Source: Actinobacteria bacterium OV320 (GTDB taxonomy: Bacteria > Actinomycetota > Actinomycetes > Streptomycetales > Streptomycetaceae). From it: a DNA stretch of 64,000 nt. Location: contig LJCX01000032.1 in the NCBI GenBank assembly GCA_001298545.1, positions 1-64,000 of the forward strand, given 5' to 3'. Positions 42,072-50,776 of the stretch are shown here, piece after piece. How positions within the stretch are numbered: position 1 is the stretch's first letter; every line of letters starts with the position of its first letter. A program made the position numbers and the translations under genes. The notes beneath the pieces are model-generated. The model saw only the letters and a list, made by a program, of their open reading frames with translations. It was not told the DNA's origin and did not search any database.

Positions 42072-43478
42072 ATGACGGCGACATCCCCTGGGCCGGATCA
42101 AGGACTTCCCCTCTCCTCGCGTCAGGAGTGGTGCTGGGAGTGGGAGAGGTGTTACGACGAGCTCTATCCCAAGGCCGTCTCCCTCGACTGCTCGACCACC
42201 CTCCGCATGCGAGGGGCCCTGGACACCGGCGCGTTACGCGAGGCGCTGGCCGAAGTCGCCCTGCGCCATGACGCGTTGAGGCTGCGGCTGCTCGACCCGG
42301 GGACCCCGATCGAGCAGGTGGTCCGACCGCGGCAGGAGCTGCGTCCGGAGCCGTTCCCCCTGGAGACCATGGACCTGGGCGACGCACTGCGCCGACGGGA
42401 ACTGCACGAGATCCTCCTCGACCTGACCACACGACCCTTCGAGGTCACCGACTGGCTGTCCCGGGCCACCCTGCTGCGGCTGGCCGCCGACGACCACGTC
42501 CTGCTGACCAGCTTCCACCACCTGGTCTTCGACGAGCCGAGCCATCAGATCTATCTGCGCGACCTCGCCCACTTCTACAACCGCCGCGTGGCCGCCCCCG
42601 GTGCCGCCGGCATCCGACCGCCCTTGTCCTACGAGGACTTCGTCCGCACCGAGAACACACCTCGAGCCCGCCTCGACACCGCGTCCCGCCTGGCGGGCTG
42701 GGCGGACCGGCTGCGCGCCCACGGTTCCGGGGACCTCCTGCCCGGCCGCGCCGACGGGTTGCTCCCGCTCCAGCACCAGTACGACAGCGTCCCCCTGGAC
42801 CTGTCGGCCGAAGAGTCCCGGCGGCTGCTGCGCGCGGCCCGCGGCGAGCGCGTCTCCCTGTACGCGCTGCTCGCGGCGGCGCTGGCCCGGACACTGGGTG
42901 GCTTCTACGGCCGCGAGCGGCTGATCCTCTCCACGCCCTCGCACGGCCGTGTGCGCCCCGAGACCCGCTCCGCCGTCGGCCTGTTCTCCAACATGATCCA
43001 GGTGCCGGTGGACCTGGGGCGGGCCTCACCGAGCGGACTGTTCCGGCGGGTCGACGGCGTCCTCAGGGACGCCTCGGCGGTCGTCGATCTGCCGTTCGGC
43101 CGGCTCGCCGAGGCCGTCCTGGGCCGCCAGGGCGACGCGGCCTTCTACCGCCACGCCCTGGCGCACGCGGAGTTGCGCCTGTACGGGGTGACCGGCTGGA
43201 TCGTCGACCGACGGGAACACGAGTTGCCCATGCACGGACTGCGCACCGGCCTCGCCCCCTATTACCAGGATTTCTCCCGCCTCAAGTACGCGACCCCGCA
43301 GTCCTCCCTGGCCGCCGCGGCCGGTCTCTCGGTCGGCCTCACCATGGAGGCGGGCCGGCTGACCGGCGCACTGCGCTACGAGACGACGTACCACGGACGC
43401 CGGACGGCCGAGGCCCTGGCGAACGGCTTCCGGGGCCGTCTGACCGATCTGGCGCGGGTCGGGGCCCGCAGGGCGTGA
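42072..43478 (+). CDS. Free-standing NRPS condensation enzyme (C3), paralogue of C1, with a TTA codon
   Basis: 468 residues from ATG 42072. Active-site motif SFHHLVFDEPSH (His149-150, Asp154). The N-terminus has SRQEWCWEWERCY, matching C1 (SRQDWCWEWTRSY), and the two share motifs along their whole length (ALDTGALREAL, LFSNMIQVPVD, LRLYGVTGW), so they are paralogues. Codon 55 (42234-42236) is TTA, which implies dependence on the bldA leucyl-tRNA. Two catalytic paralogues suggest two successive couplings or two different acceptors. Confidence 0.87.
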   Translation: MTATSPGPDQGLPLSSRQEWCWEWERCYDELYPKAVSLDCSTTLRMRGALDTGALREALAEVALRHDALRLRLLDPGTPIEQVVRPRQELRPEPFPLETMDLGDALRRRELHEILLDLTTRPFEVTDWLSRATLLRLAADDHVLLTSFHHLVFDEPSHQIYLRDLAHFYNRRVAAPGAAGIRPPLSYEDFVRTENTPRARLDTASRLAGWADRLRAHGSGDLLPGRADGLLPLQHQYDSVPLDLSAEESRRLLRAARGERVSLYALLAAALARTLGGFYGRERLILSTPSHGRVRPETRSAVGLFSNMIQVPVDLGRASPSGLFRRVDGVLRDASAVVDLPFGRLAEAVLGRQGDAAFYRHALAHAELRLYGVTGWIVDRREHELPMHGLRTGLAPYYQDFSRLKYATPQSSLAAAAGLSVGLTMEAGRLTGALRYETTYHGRRTAEALANGFRGRLTDLARVGARRA

Positions 43479-43484
43479 GTCCCG

Positions 43485-45263
43485 TCAGGTCCCGGTCGTG
43501 TCGGGGGAGCGGCGGGCGGGGGACTCCCGGCCCGGCCCCTCCGCGAGGACCTCGTACCGCCGCCACTCCTCCACCGTGGCAGGCACATCGGGACCCGACC
43601 CGCAGACGACGTACCGGTGCGGGGCCATGACGAACCTGTGCCCGGGCAGGGCGGCCAGCAGCAGCCGGTGCACCTCCGGCGGACCAGGTGGCTGCTGAGG
43701 CTGCCGGGGTACGAGGTACGCCGTCAGACGGGGGCGGCCGCCGGGGCCGGGTTCGACGAAGACCTGGGCGGAGCGCGGGGACAGCGTCCGCGTGAGCAGT
43801 GCCTGTACCTCGGCCGGATCGATCCAGCAGCCGTCCACGAGCACCAGGTCCTCGCGTCGGCCCAGCCCGGCCAGTGCCTCGGCGTCCCGGACGAGGTCCT
43901 TCGGTCGCGGCGCGTCGTCCGCGGCGGCCCGCAGCAGGATCTCCTCCAGACAGGTGAGGAAGCCGGTGAGCCGCCGGCGGGAGAAGAGCGCCGTGTCCGC
44001 GGAGAGCGTGACCTCGAAGCATCCCGACACGCGCCACACGTCGACGTAGAACTTGCCCGGCTCCCACTCCTCGAAGCCGCCGTCGTCGTCGAAGGCCGTG
44101 AGCTCCTGCGCCGTGCCCTGGGCCGTCGACGCCCCGTCCTCTCCCTGGCCGCCGTATCCGTGGATGTTGAGGAAGCACTCCAGATCCAGGTCGACGCCCC
44201 GGTCGGACGCCACCGACGCGGTGAGCAGATCGAGCCGACGCGGGTCGCGCTCGCCCACGCGGTAGGCACGCAGGGACGCCTGCCACGCGGCGTGCGCGAG
44301 GTCCCGGAACGGGAGATCGGCGACCGTGATGGCCACCGGGATGATCTGGAAGAAGGTACCGACCGAGTTGCGGCTCTGTACGGACGTCCGGTTCGCGCAG
44401 AAGAGCCGGAACGTGGCGTCCTCCAGCCCGCTGATCGCGCTGACCAGCACCGCGAGGGCGCCGGTCAGCACCGCGTTGGCGGTCGTGCCGTGGCGTGCGG
44501 CGGCCTCCGCCAGCGCATGTGCCGCCGCGCGGGAACGCATCGTGATCTTCGGGAATCGGGGGGATTCGGGAGTCCGCAGCGGAAGCGGGAACCGGTCGTT
44601 GGGGAAGCGCGAGAGCTGAGCGGTCCAGAACGCCTCGGCCCGGGCCTCGCTGCGGTCACCGGCCCGGCGCTGCGCCGCGGCGTGCTCCCTCGGTTGCAGC
44701 AGCGGGCGGGGAGGCCGGGCGGACAGGACGTCACGTTCCTCGGGGGCCGCCGACAAGAGCTCCCTGAGGTCACCGGCGATCACCTGGACGCCCCAGCCGT
44801 CGGTCGCGACATGGGACAGACACAACGCCACCCCGGACACGACGCCCGAGACGGTGATCACCGCGATACGCAGGGGCCACTCGAACACGGTGAAGGGAAG
44901 GCGCCTGAGCTCCTCCAGGACGGCCCCGGTCGCCTCGTGGCCGGCGCGGTGGTGGACCCGGACAGGGACCCTCCCGCTCGCGCAGACGAACTGCTGATAC
45001 CCGCCGTCCTTGCGTACGTTGAGCCGCGTGCGCAGAGACTCGTGGCGCTCGATCACCACCCGGAGAGCCTCACGGACGTCGTCGAGCGTCGTCCTCGTAC
45101 CCGCCTCGCACTCGATCAGCAGGTCGAGGTTCATGTGGTCCGTGTACGGCGCGGAGTTCTCCATCCACCGGCACACCTGGTCCTGACTCCAGGTGAGGTC
45201 GGCGGCGCCCGAGGTCGCGGCGTCGAACTCGACGTGGACCAGTTCGGTTGCGTGGCGACTCAT
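43485..45263 (-). CDS. Free-standing condensation enzyme (C4) with C-terminal extension
   Basis: 592 residues from ATG 45263. Active-site motif LSHVATDGWGVQV, with the catalytic second His (His151) and DG kept, so it should be active. Segments TWSQDQVCRWMENS (motif C1) and GTFFQIIPVAITV (motif C5 region) follow the condensation pattern. About 130 residues follow the condensation fold (from about residue 460: VDGCWIDPAEVQALLTRTL to the proline-rich end), resembling the C-terminal AMP-ligase subdomain in outline, but without a clear A10 Lys. It converges with C3 with 6 bases between their ends. Confidence 0.82.
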   Translation of the reverse strand: MSRHATELVHVEFDAATSGAADLTWSQDQVCRWMENSAPYTDHMNLDLLIECEAGTRTTLDDVREALRVVIERHESLRTRLNVRKDGGYQQFVCASGRVPVRVHHRAGHEATGAVLEELRRLPFTVFEWPLRIAVITVSGVVSGVALCLSHVATDGWGVQVIAGDLRELLSAAPEERDVLSARPPRPLLQPREHAAAQRRAGDRSEARAEAFWTAQLSRFPNDRFPLPLRTPESPRFPKITMRSRAAAHALAEAAARHGTTANAVLTGALAVLVSAISGLEDATFRLFCANRTSVQSRNSVGTFFQIIPVAITVADLPFRDLAHAAWQASLRAYRVGERDPRRLDLLTASVASDRGVDLDLECFLNIHGYGGQGEDGASTAQGTAQELTAFDDDGGFEEWEPGKFYVDVWRVSGCFEVTLSADTALFSRRRLTGFLTCLEEILLRAAADDAPRPKDLVRDAEALAGLGRREDLVLVDGCWIDPAEVQALLTRTLSPRSAQVFVEPGPGGRPRLTAYLVPRQPQQPPGPPEVHRLLLAALPGHRFVMAPHRYVVCGSGPDVPATVEEWRRYEVLAEGPGRESPARRSPDTTGT

Positions 45264-45537
45264 CGGTCGGCAGTCCTCTCGGTCGCTGGGGTCGGACGGG
45301 ACAGCTGCCGGGGTCCGGTCGCGTCGCACCAACTGCCTTACCGGGCACGGCTGGAAGACAGTGGTGTGAAGATTCCTGAGGACCGGTGATCACCCGTTCG
45401 AACTCACATATTCTGTCCGGCGTCGCGTTCGGATACACGGGGTACTGCGTGGCGCGGTCGCGCCGGGCAGGCCGAGAGAGGAGCGGACGGGTGAGTCACG
45501 CACGAGGTCCGGCGACGGACCCGACGGGGGACCTGCG
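45264..45537. promoter_or_regulatory. Divergent promoter region between C4 and the MFS exporter
   Basis: About 274 bases with no gene. The middle (near 45395-45425, CGAACTCACATATTCTGTCC) is less G+C-rich than the surroundings, as expected for promoters serving both directions. No clear operator was found by eye. Confidence 0.4.
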
Positions 45538-46830
45538 ATGACCGACGGACTGGCGGCTCGACTACCACTGGACCTACTGCGCGAGCGGAACCTGCGACGG
45601 CTGTTCTGCGCGCAGGCCGCCTCGGTCCTGGGCAGCAGCATGATGCCCATCGCGCTGTCCTTCGCCGTGCTGGAACACGGCGGCGGGGCGAGCGGGGTCG
45701 GCCTGGTACTGGGCGCGCAGACCGCGCCCCTCATCGTGTTCCTGCTGGCGGGCGGTGTGCTGGCGGACCGGTGGGGCCGCCGGGTCACCATGATCGGGAG
45801 CGACCTCGCCCGCGCGGCCATCGAAATCACCGTCGTGGTCATCCTGCTGACCGTCGGCATGCCGCTGGGCGGCTTCGTCGCCTTCGCCGCGGCGCTCTCC
45901 GTGGCAGCCGCGTTCTTCCACCCGGCCTTCCACGGGTTCGTCCCTGAGGTCGTCTCCGGCAAACGCCTCCAGGAGGCCAACGCCCTCGGTTCCACGCTCA
46001 ATTCGATCGGCTCGCTGCTCGGACCCGCCGTCGCCGGCGCGCTGGTGGCCTGGACCGATCCCGCCTGGGTCATCGCCATCGACGCGGCGACCTTCCTGGC
46101 CAGCGCGCTGTTCCTGGCCGGAGTGCGCGCCTCGTCGTCCGCCACGAAGTCCGCCCGCGAGGACGAGAGCTTCTTTCAGCAACTGCGCCACGGATGGCGG
46201 GAGTTCAGCTCACGTACCTGGCTGTGGTCCCTGCTCGCCTACACGTCGCTGGCGTCCACCTTCGTTCTGGGGCCCGTGATGGTGCTGGGCATCGCCTTCG
46301 TGGGCGGCAAGGAGAACGGTGCCGCCCAATGGGGCACCGTCATGGCCGCGCAGGGAGTCGGCTCACTCCTCGGCGGCTTCGCGGGAATGCGGTTGCGCTT
46401 CCGCAAGCCGCTGCTGGTGTCCGTCTTCTGCACGTTCGGTCTGGGAGCCTTCGCCGGTCTCCTCGCCGTGCGCGCGCCCGTCTACGTCCTGGTCCTGGGC
46501 TCGCTGCTGTCCGGCGCGGGATTCGCGCTGCTGCACATCCTCTGGACGAGCGCCCTCCAGGCCGATGTGCCGTCCGACGCGATGTCCCGTGTCAGCGCGT
46601 ACGACGGTGTGGCGACCGTGCTCTCCATGACCGTGGGCTACTGGTGGGCGGCCCCGACCGCGGATCGGGTCGGGGCCACGTCGTTGCTCTGGTTCGGCGT
46701 GGTGTGGACCGTGGCGAGCGCCGCCGCGATGGTCACGCTGCCCCAGATCCGCAGGTCCGCGTCGGCAACGGAGAAGGAAGAGGACGGCGGGATCACCCCG
46801 GAGGCCCGGGAGCCCTCCACGACGCACTGA
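45538..46830 (+). CDS. MFS transporter, probable product exporter
   Basis: 430 residues with about twelve hydrophobic segments. The MFS loop motif is GGVLADRWGRRVTMIGSDLARAA (between segments 2 and 3), and the protein begins with RNLRRLFCAQAASVLGSSMM, as in the MFS_3/enterobactin-exporter-like family. A charged cytoplasmic tail ends the protein. It is the only transporter in the cluster, so export and self-protection are its likely roles. No drug-binding or quinone-oxidase resistance protein such as those known from mitomycin producers was seen. Confidence 0.9.
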   Translation: MTDGLAARLPLDLLRERNLRRLFCAQAASVLGSSMMPIALSFAVLEHGGGASGVGLVLGAQTAPLIVFLLAGGVLADRWGRRVTMIGSDLARAAIEITVVVILLTVGMPLGGFVAFAAALSVAAAFFHPAFHGFVPEVVSGKRLQEANALGSTLNSIGSLLGPAVAGALVAWTDPAWVIAIDAATFLASALFLAGVRASSSATKSAREDESFFQQLRHGWREFSSRTWLWSLLAYTSLASTFVLGPVMVLGIAFVGGKENGAAQWGTVMAAQGVGSLLGGFAGMRLRFRKPLLVSVFCTFGLGAFAGLLAVRAPVYVLVLGSLLSGAGFALLHILWTSALQADVPSDAMSRVSAYDGVATVLSMTVGYWWAAPTADRVGATSLLWFGVVWTVASAAAMVTLPQIRRSASATEKEEDGGITPEAREPSTTH

Positions 46831-47018
46831 GAAGCGCGGGAGACGATCAGGGGCGGCGGATTCGCCCCGGCCGCCTCGGGGGAGTGCCGCCGCGACCCTC
46901 CCGGGTGCGTGCGCGGCGTCGCTCCGCCGTGCGATCCCCGACGTCTTCGCAGTGGTTTCCCGATGTGGCATGTCCCCGGGCGGGAGCCGTCCGACGCCAA
47001 GGAACGAAAGGGAAGTCG

Positions 47019-50000
47019 ATGCCTCAGCCCGCTCTTTCGATCATCGCCGGAGGCGTGAGCCCCGTCCCGGGCGATGTCTACGCCATGTTCCGCGCGCAGG
47101 CCGAACGCCATCCCGGAGGGACAGCGGTCCGGCAGGGCGACGAGGCCCGCACCTATCGCGAACTGCACATCGCCGCAGAGGAGTTGGCCGGCCGACTGTA
47201 CCGTCGAGGGGCGCGCCCCGGTACGCCGGTCGCTGTGCACATGGAGCGTGGTGTCCACGCGGTGGTTGCCCTGCTGGCCGTTCTGCGGCTCGGAGCCACC
47301 TATGTGCCGCTCGACGTGCACCACCCGCTGGAGCGTTCCCGGGCCGCTCTGCGTGCCGCCGGCGCGACCTGCGTACTCGTCCGCGGGGACGCGCCGTTCG
47401 AAGACGCCGAAGCCGTCGATCTGCTCCGTCCCGAACCGGGGGAGGAGGTCCCCGCCACCGCACCGTCGCCCGCCCTCGACGATCCGGCCTACATCCTGTT
47501 CACGTCGGGGTCGACCGGCGTGCCCAAGGGGGCCCGGCTTCCCTACCGTGCCCTGTCGAATCTGGTCTCCTGGCTGCGCCGTAAGGCGAGCGTGGGGGTG
47601 GGGGCCCGTACGGTCCAGTTCTCCCGGGTGAGCTTCGACGTGTTTCTCACGGAGGTGCTCGGCACTGTGACCACCGGCGGTGAGCTGCTGGTGCTCGACG
47701 AGTCCCGCCGGGCGGACGTCGAATACCTCCTGCGGTTCTGCGAGGACCGGCGGGTCCAGCGGCTCCACCTGCCGTTCGCGGCGCTCCGCCCCTTCGCCGA
47801 GTGGGCGCAATACAAGAAGGCCTCGCTGCCGAGTCTCGTCGAGATCTCCACGGCCGGTGAACAGCCCTATGTGACAGCCGCGTTGGAGCGACTCCTGAGC
47901 GCCGGCGAGCGGCCGATCCGGCTCACGAACCAGTACGGACCCACCGAGACCCACGTGGTCACGGAGGCGATCCTCACCGGCGATCCGGCCGGCTGGCCGC
48001 GTACGCCGACCGCCGGAGTCGCCCTCGACAACACCGTCGTCGCCCTGCTGGACTCCGCGGGCGCCGTCGTACCGCTGGGCGACGAGGGCGAGGTGAGCGT
48101 CGTCGGCGCACAGGTGGGGCTCGGCTATCTGGGGCCGGTGTCCACAGCGCCGGGGGCGGGTTTCGGCCCTGTCGAAGCGCTGGGTGGACGCTGGGGCTAC
48201 CGCACCGGCGACCTGGGCCGGATCGAGGGCGGCGAGCTGGTCCTGTGCGGTCGGATCGACGACCAGGTGAAGATCAGCGGCCACCGCGTGGAGCCCGGCG
48301 AGATCGAGATCCTCGCCGACCGTGCCGCGAGCCTCGCCGAAGTCGCCGCCGTGGCCGTGGACACGCCCGGCGGTACGCGGACCATGGCCCTCTTCGTGGT
48401 ACCGGCGCCGGGAGCCACCGTGGACCCGGACGCGCTGCGCGGCGCACTCGCCCGCCGCCTGCCGGAGGCCGTGGTACCCGGCCGTGTCGTCCTGTGTGAT
48501 GCGCTGCCCCGCACCAGCACGGGCAAGATCGACCGCAGAAGCCTGGCCGAGCGCCCCGCCGACCGGGCCGTTCCCGCCGTCCTGTCGGCCCCGGGGCCCG
48601 AACTCCCCGCTGACGAGGCGCGGATCGCGCGTCGACTGGCCGGGGTGCTGGGCCTCGACCGGGTTCTGGCGGCGGATTCCCTGCTCTCCCTGGGAGGCAG
48701 CTCGTTGCAGGCGATGACCCTGATGACCGAGCTGGCGGCCGAGTTCGGCAGCACGCCCTCGATGGACCGGCTGCTGGGCGGCGCGACCGTGTCCGAGCTG
48801 GCGGGGCAGCTGCGGGCGGGCGGATGGGAGGAGTCCGACGAGAACCGCCCGCCTCACGAGGCGAACCACTCCGTCCCGGCCCCCCCAGCCGACCCCCCCC
48901 CCCCGGCCGTCCCAGCCGACCCCACTGTTCTAGCCGATCCCGCCGACCCCACCGTCCCGTCCGTGTCCGCCGGTGCGTCCGGGAAGAGCTCGACGCCGTT
49001 GCTCCCCGCGTCGACCGTGCAGTCCGAGATCTGGCTGGCCGGCCGGCTCGGCGACCCGACGGCGTACAACGTGACGATCGCCCTCGACATCGCCGGCAGG
49101 CTGGACCGAGCACGCCTGCGGCACGCCCTGCGGCGCACCATCGCCCGGCATCCGGCACTGCGTTCACTCCTGAAGCGCAAGCGTGACCGTATCTTCGTCC
49201 ACCGTCCGCAGGACTGGCTCACCCCGTTCGAGTACGAAGTCGTCGGCAGGGAGGAGACGCGGAGCGGCGCGGAAGCGAGTGAAAGAGCCTTCGCCGACCG
49301 GCCGTTCGACGTGGGAACGGACCTGCCGATCCGCGTGGCCCTGCTGCGCGGCCCGAGCCAGGACCGGCTGGTGGTCGCGTTCCACCAGCACGCGGTGGAC
49401 GCCGCAGGCATACAGACGGTCATCGACGATCTGGCCCACTGGTACCGCACCCCCGACGGCGCCCGGGAAGGAGCGACGGACGAGGCCCCGGACGCAGCGG
49501 CACCCGGTCCGGACCCGGCGGACGCCACCACACTGGCGTACTGGAGATCGGCCCTCGCGCGCGTCACCCCGGCCCATACGACCTGGCTGCGGCGCGAGGG
49601 CGGCTCTCCCTCCGGCCGGTCGGTTCACCGGCGCCTGGAGCTTCCGTACGACCTGCTGCACCCGGGCCGGAGCGCACCCGAGAACGGCACGGTCACCCGA
49701 TTCGCGAGGATCATCGGTACCTTCGCACAGGCCGCGCACGCTGTCGGAGCGCCTGAGGAGTTCCTCACCGGCGTCGTCACGACGCGCCGCGTCCCAGGAG
49801 CCTCTCCCGCCGTGGGCTGCCACTTGAGTCTCCTGCCGATCCTGTTACGGCCGGCGGCCGGGCTCTCCGACACGGTGACCGCCGTACACGCCGCCATGGC
49901 GACGGCGCTGTCCCACCGGCAGATCTCCTTGGGCGAGTTGGCCTCCGTCCTGCCGAAGGGCCCGGTCCTCACCACGACGTTCGGACTCGACGACGCGGAG

Positions 50001-50216
50001 AGACGCGAGATCGACTTCGCGGGAATCCGTGCCACGACCCGCTACGTCCCGGCGCGTACTCTCCAGTTCCCCCTCGCTCTCACCCCGTGGACGAGCCCGC
50101 TGTGCACCGCGGGCCTGGACGCGGTATTCGACGACGGCCTCTACCTGCCGCACACCGTCGACGCCCTGCTCAACGAATGGACCCGCCTCCTGGGCCACTC
50201 CGCAGACCGACTCTGA
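47019..50216 (+). CDS. NRPS with A-T-C organisation
   Basis: 1,065 residues from ATG 47019 (AAGGAACGAAAGGGAAG upstream). Adenylation domain: YILFTSGSTGVPKG (A3), SFDVFLTE (A4), NQYGPTETHVVTE (A5), YRTGDLGR (A7) and RTSTGKIDRRSL (A10 Lys). Carrier domain: SLGGSSLQAMTLM (Ser near residue 560). A proline-rich linker coded partly by a C tract (near 48.9 kb) leads to a C-terminal condensation-like domain, where HHxxxDG reads HQHAVDAAG: the catalytic second His is Gln. TTA codon at 49845-49847. No thioesterase. I cannot predict the amino acid from the visible pocket residues. Confidence 0.9.
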   Translation: MPQPALSIIAGGVSPVPGDVYAMFRAQAERHPGGTAVRQGDEARTYRELHIAAEELAGRLYRRGARPGTPVAVHMERGVHAVVALLAVLRLGATYVPLDVHHPLERSRAALRAAGATCVLVRGDAPFEDAEAVDLLRPEPGEEVPATAPSPALDDPAYILFTSGSTGVPKGARLPYRALSNLVSWLRRKASVGVGARTVQFSRVSFDVFLTEVLGTVTTGGELLVLDESRRADVEYLLRFCEDRRVQRLHLPFAALRPFAEWAQYKKASLPSLVEISTAGEQPYVTAALERLLSAGERPIRLTNQYGPTETHVVTEAILTGDPAGWPRTPTAGVALDNTVVALLDSAGAVVPLGDEGEVSVVGAQVGLGYLGPVSTAPGAGFGPVEALGGRWGYRTGDLGRIEGGELVLCGRIDDQVKISGHRVEPGEIEILADRAASLAEVAAVAVDTPGGTRTMALFVVPAPGATVDPDALRGALARRLPEAVVPGRVVLCDALPRTSTGKIDRRSLAERPADRAVPAVLSAPGPELPADEARIARRLAGVLGLDRVLAADSLLSLGGSSLQAMTLMTELAAEFGSTPSMDRLLGGATVSELAGQLRAGGWEESDENRPPHEANHSVPAPPADPPPPAVPADPTVLADPADPTVPSVSAGASGKSSTPLLPASTVQSEIWLAGRLGDPTAYNVTIALDIAGRLDRARLRHALRRTIARHPALRSLLKRKRDRIFVHRPQDWLTPFEYEVVGREETRSGAEASERAFADRPFDVGTDLPIRVALLRGPSQDRLVVAFHQHAVDAAGIQTVIDDLAHWYRTPDGAREGATDEAPDAAAPGPDPADATTLAYWRSALARVTPAHTTWLRREGGSPSGRSVHRRLELPYDLLHPGRSAPENGTVTRFARIIGTFAQAAHAVGAPEEFLTGVVTTRRVPGASPAVGCHLSLLPILLRPAAGLSDTVTAVHAAMATALSHRQISLGELASVLPKGPVLTTTFGLDDAERREIDFAGIRATTRYVPARTLQFPLALTPWTSPLCTAGLDAVFDDGLYLPHTVDALLNEWTRLLGHSADRL

Positions 50217-50220
50217 GCGG

Positions 50221-50384
50221 GTGCGCCCCATGGGGTAGGTGCCGGTACATCTCGCGGGCGACGAACCGTTGCGGCCCCGCAGCGGTGGGCGAACGCCGCT
50301 TGCGAGCGGAGTCGGTCGAGGTGGTCGCCCGCACTGGTCAGGAGCTGTCCGGCGATCTCGGGGCCGACGCCGGTCAGGGTGACC
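50221..50384 (-). pseudogene. IS110 family transposase, C-terminal remnant
   Basis: The minus strand reads LTGVGPEIAGQLLTSAGDHL and RLRSQAAFAHRCGAA, the helix-hairpin and following region of the IS110 transposase_20 domain; after a frameshift, AREMYRHLP, the ending of the same domain, follows. Everything N-terminal is missing. It lies 4 bases after the NRPS stop and so marks the right edge of the cluster. Confidence 0.65.
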
Positions 50385-50394
50385 GGTCGTCGTT

Positions 50395-50640
50395 CGTCCT
50401 CATCGGCGCCAGGATGTTCGTGGCGTAGGTAGCCGCGTCGAACGAGGACCAGCTGCGCACCAGTGCCTCACGGGCGGTCTCCGACGGGTGGTCGCCGTCG
50501 TCCTGCAGCAGTTGAAGCGCGTGGTCCCCGCGGATCGTCGCTGCCACCGTCACCTCGGCAGCCGCCTCCTCGTCGGTCAGGCCGGCGGAGCCAGGCAGCA
50601 GGTCCAGGACGCTGGCGTCGCCGACATGACATCCGTGATC
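50395..50640 (-). pseudogene. Unidentified coding remnant
   Basis: About 80 codons with good codon bias on the minus strand (LTDEEAAAEVTVAATIRGDH, ETAREALVRSWSSFDAA, YATNILAP) resemble the helical repeats of large actinobacterial NACHT or repeat proteins, but no start, stop or motif defines a gene. The rest of this 560-base gap shows nothing I can support. Confidence 0.3.
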
Positions 50641-50776
50641 ACGTAGCGTCGCGACTTCACGATCGCCGGGACTTTGCGCCCGCCTCGCTACGTCGATACC
50701 ACCGCGCCTGTCCGCGCGACCTCTGATGTACCCGAAGGACGGCTGACCACGGGGACGGCGGTCCAGGCCAGATCGC

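Noticed and set aside
46194..47018. Long open frame upstream of the NRPS adenylation domain
   Set aside because: It runs through the MFS gene in another frame and is Arg/Gly/Pro-rich without homology. The ATG at 47019 has a strong ribosome site.
13000..50216. Calling the product mitomycin itself
   Set aside because: The NRPS, condensation, BpsA/SpeD and BtrH genes have no place in the mitomycin route, and the known mitomycin resistance-type oxidase and drug-binding protein were not seen.
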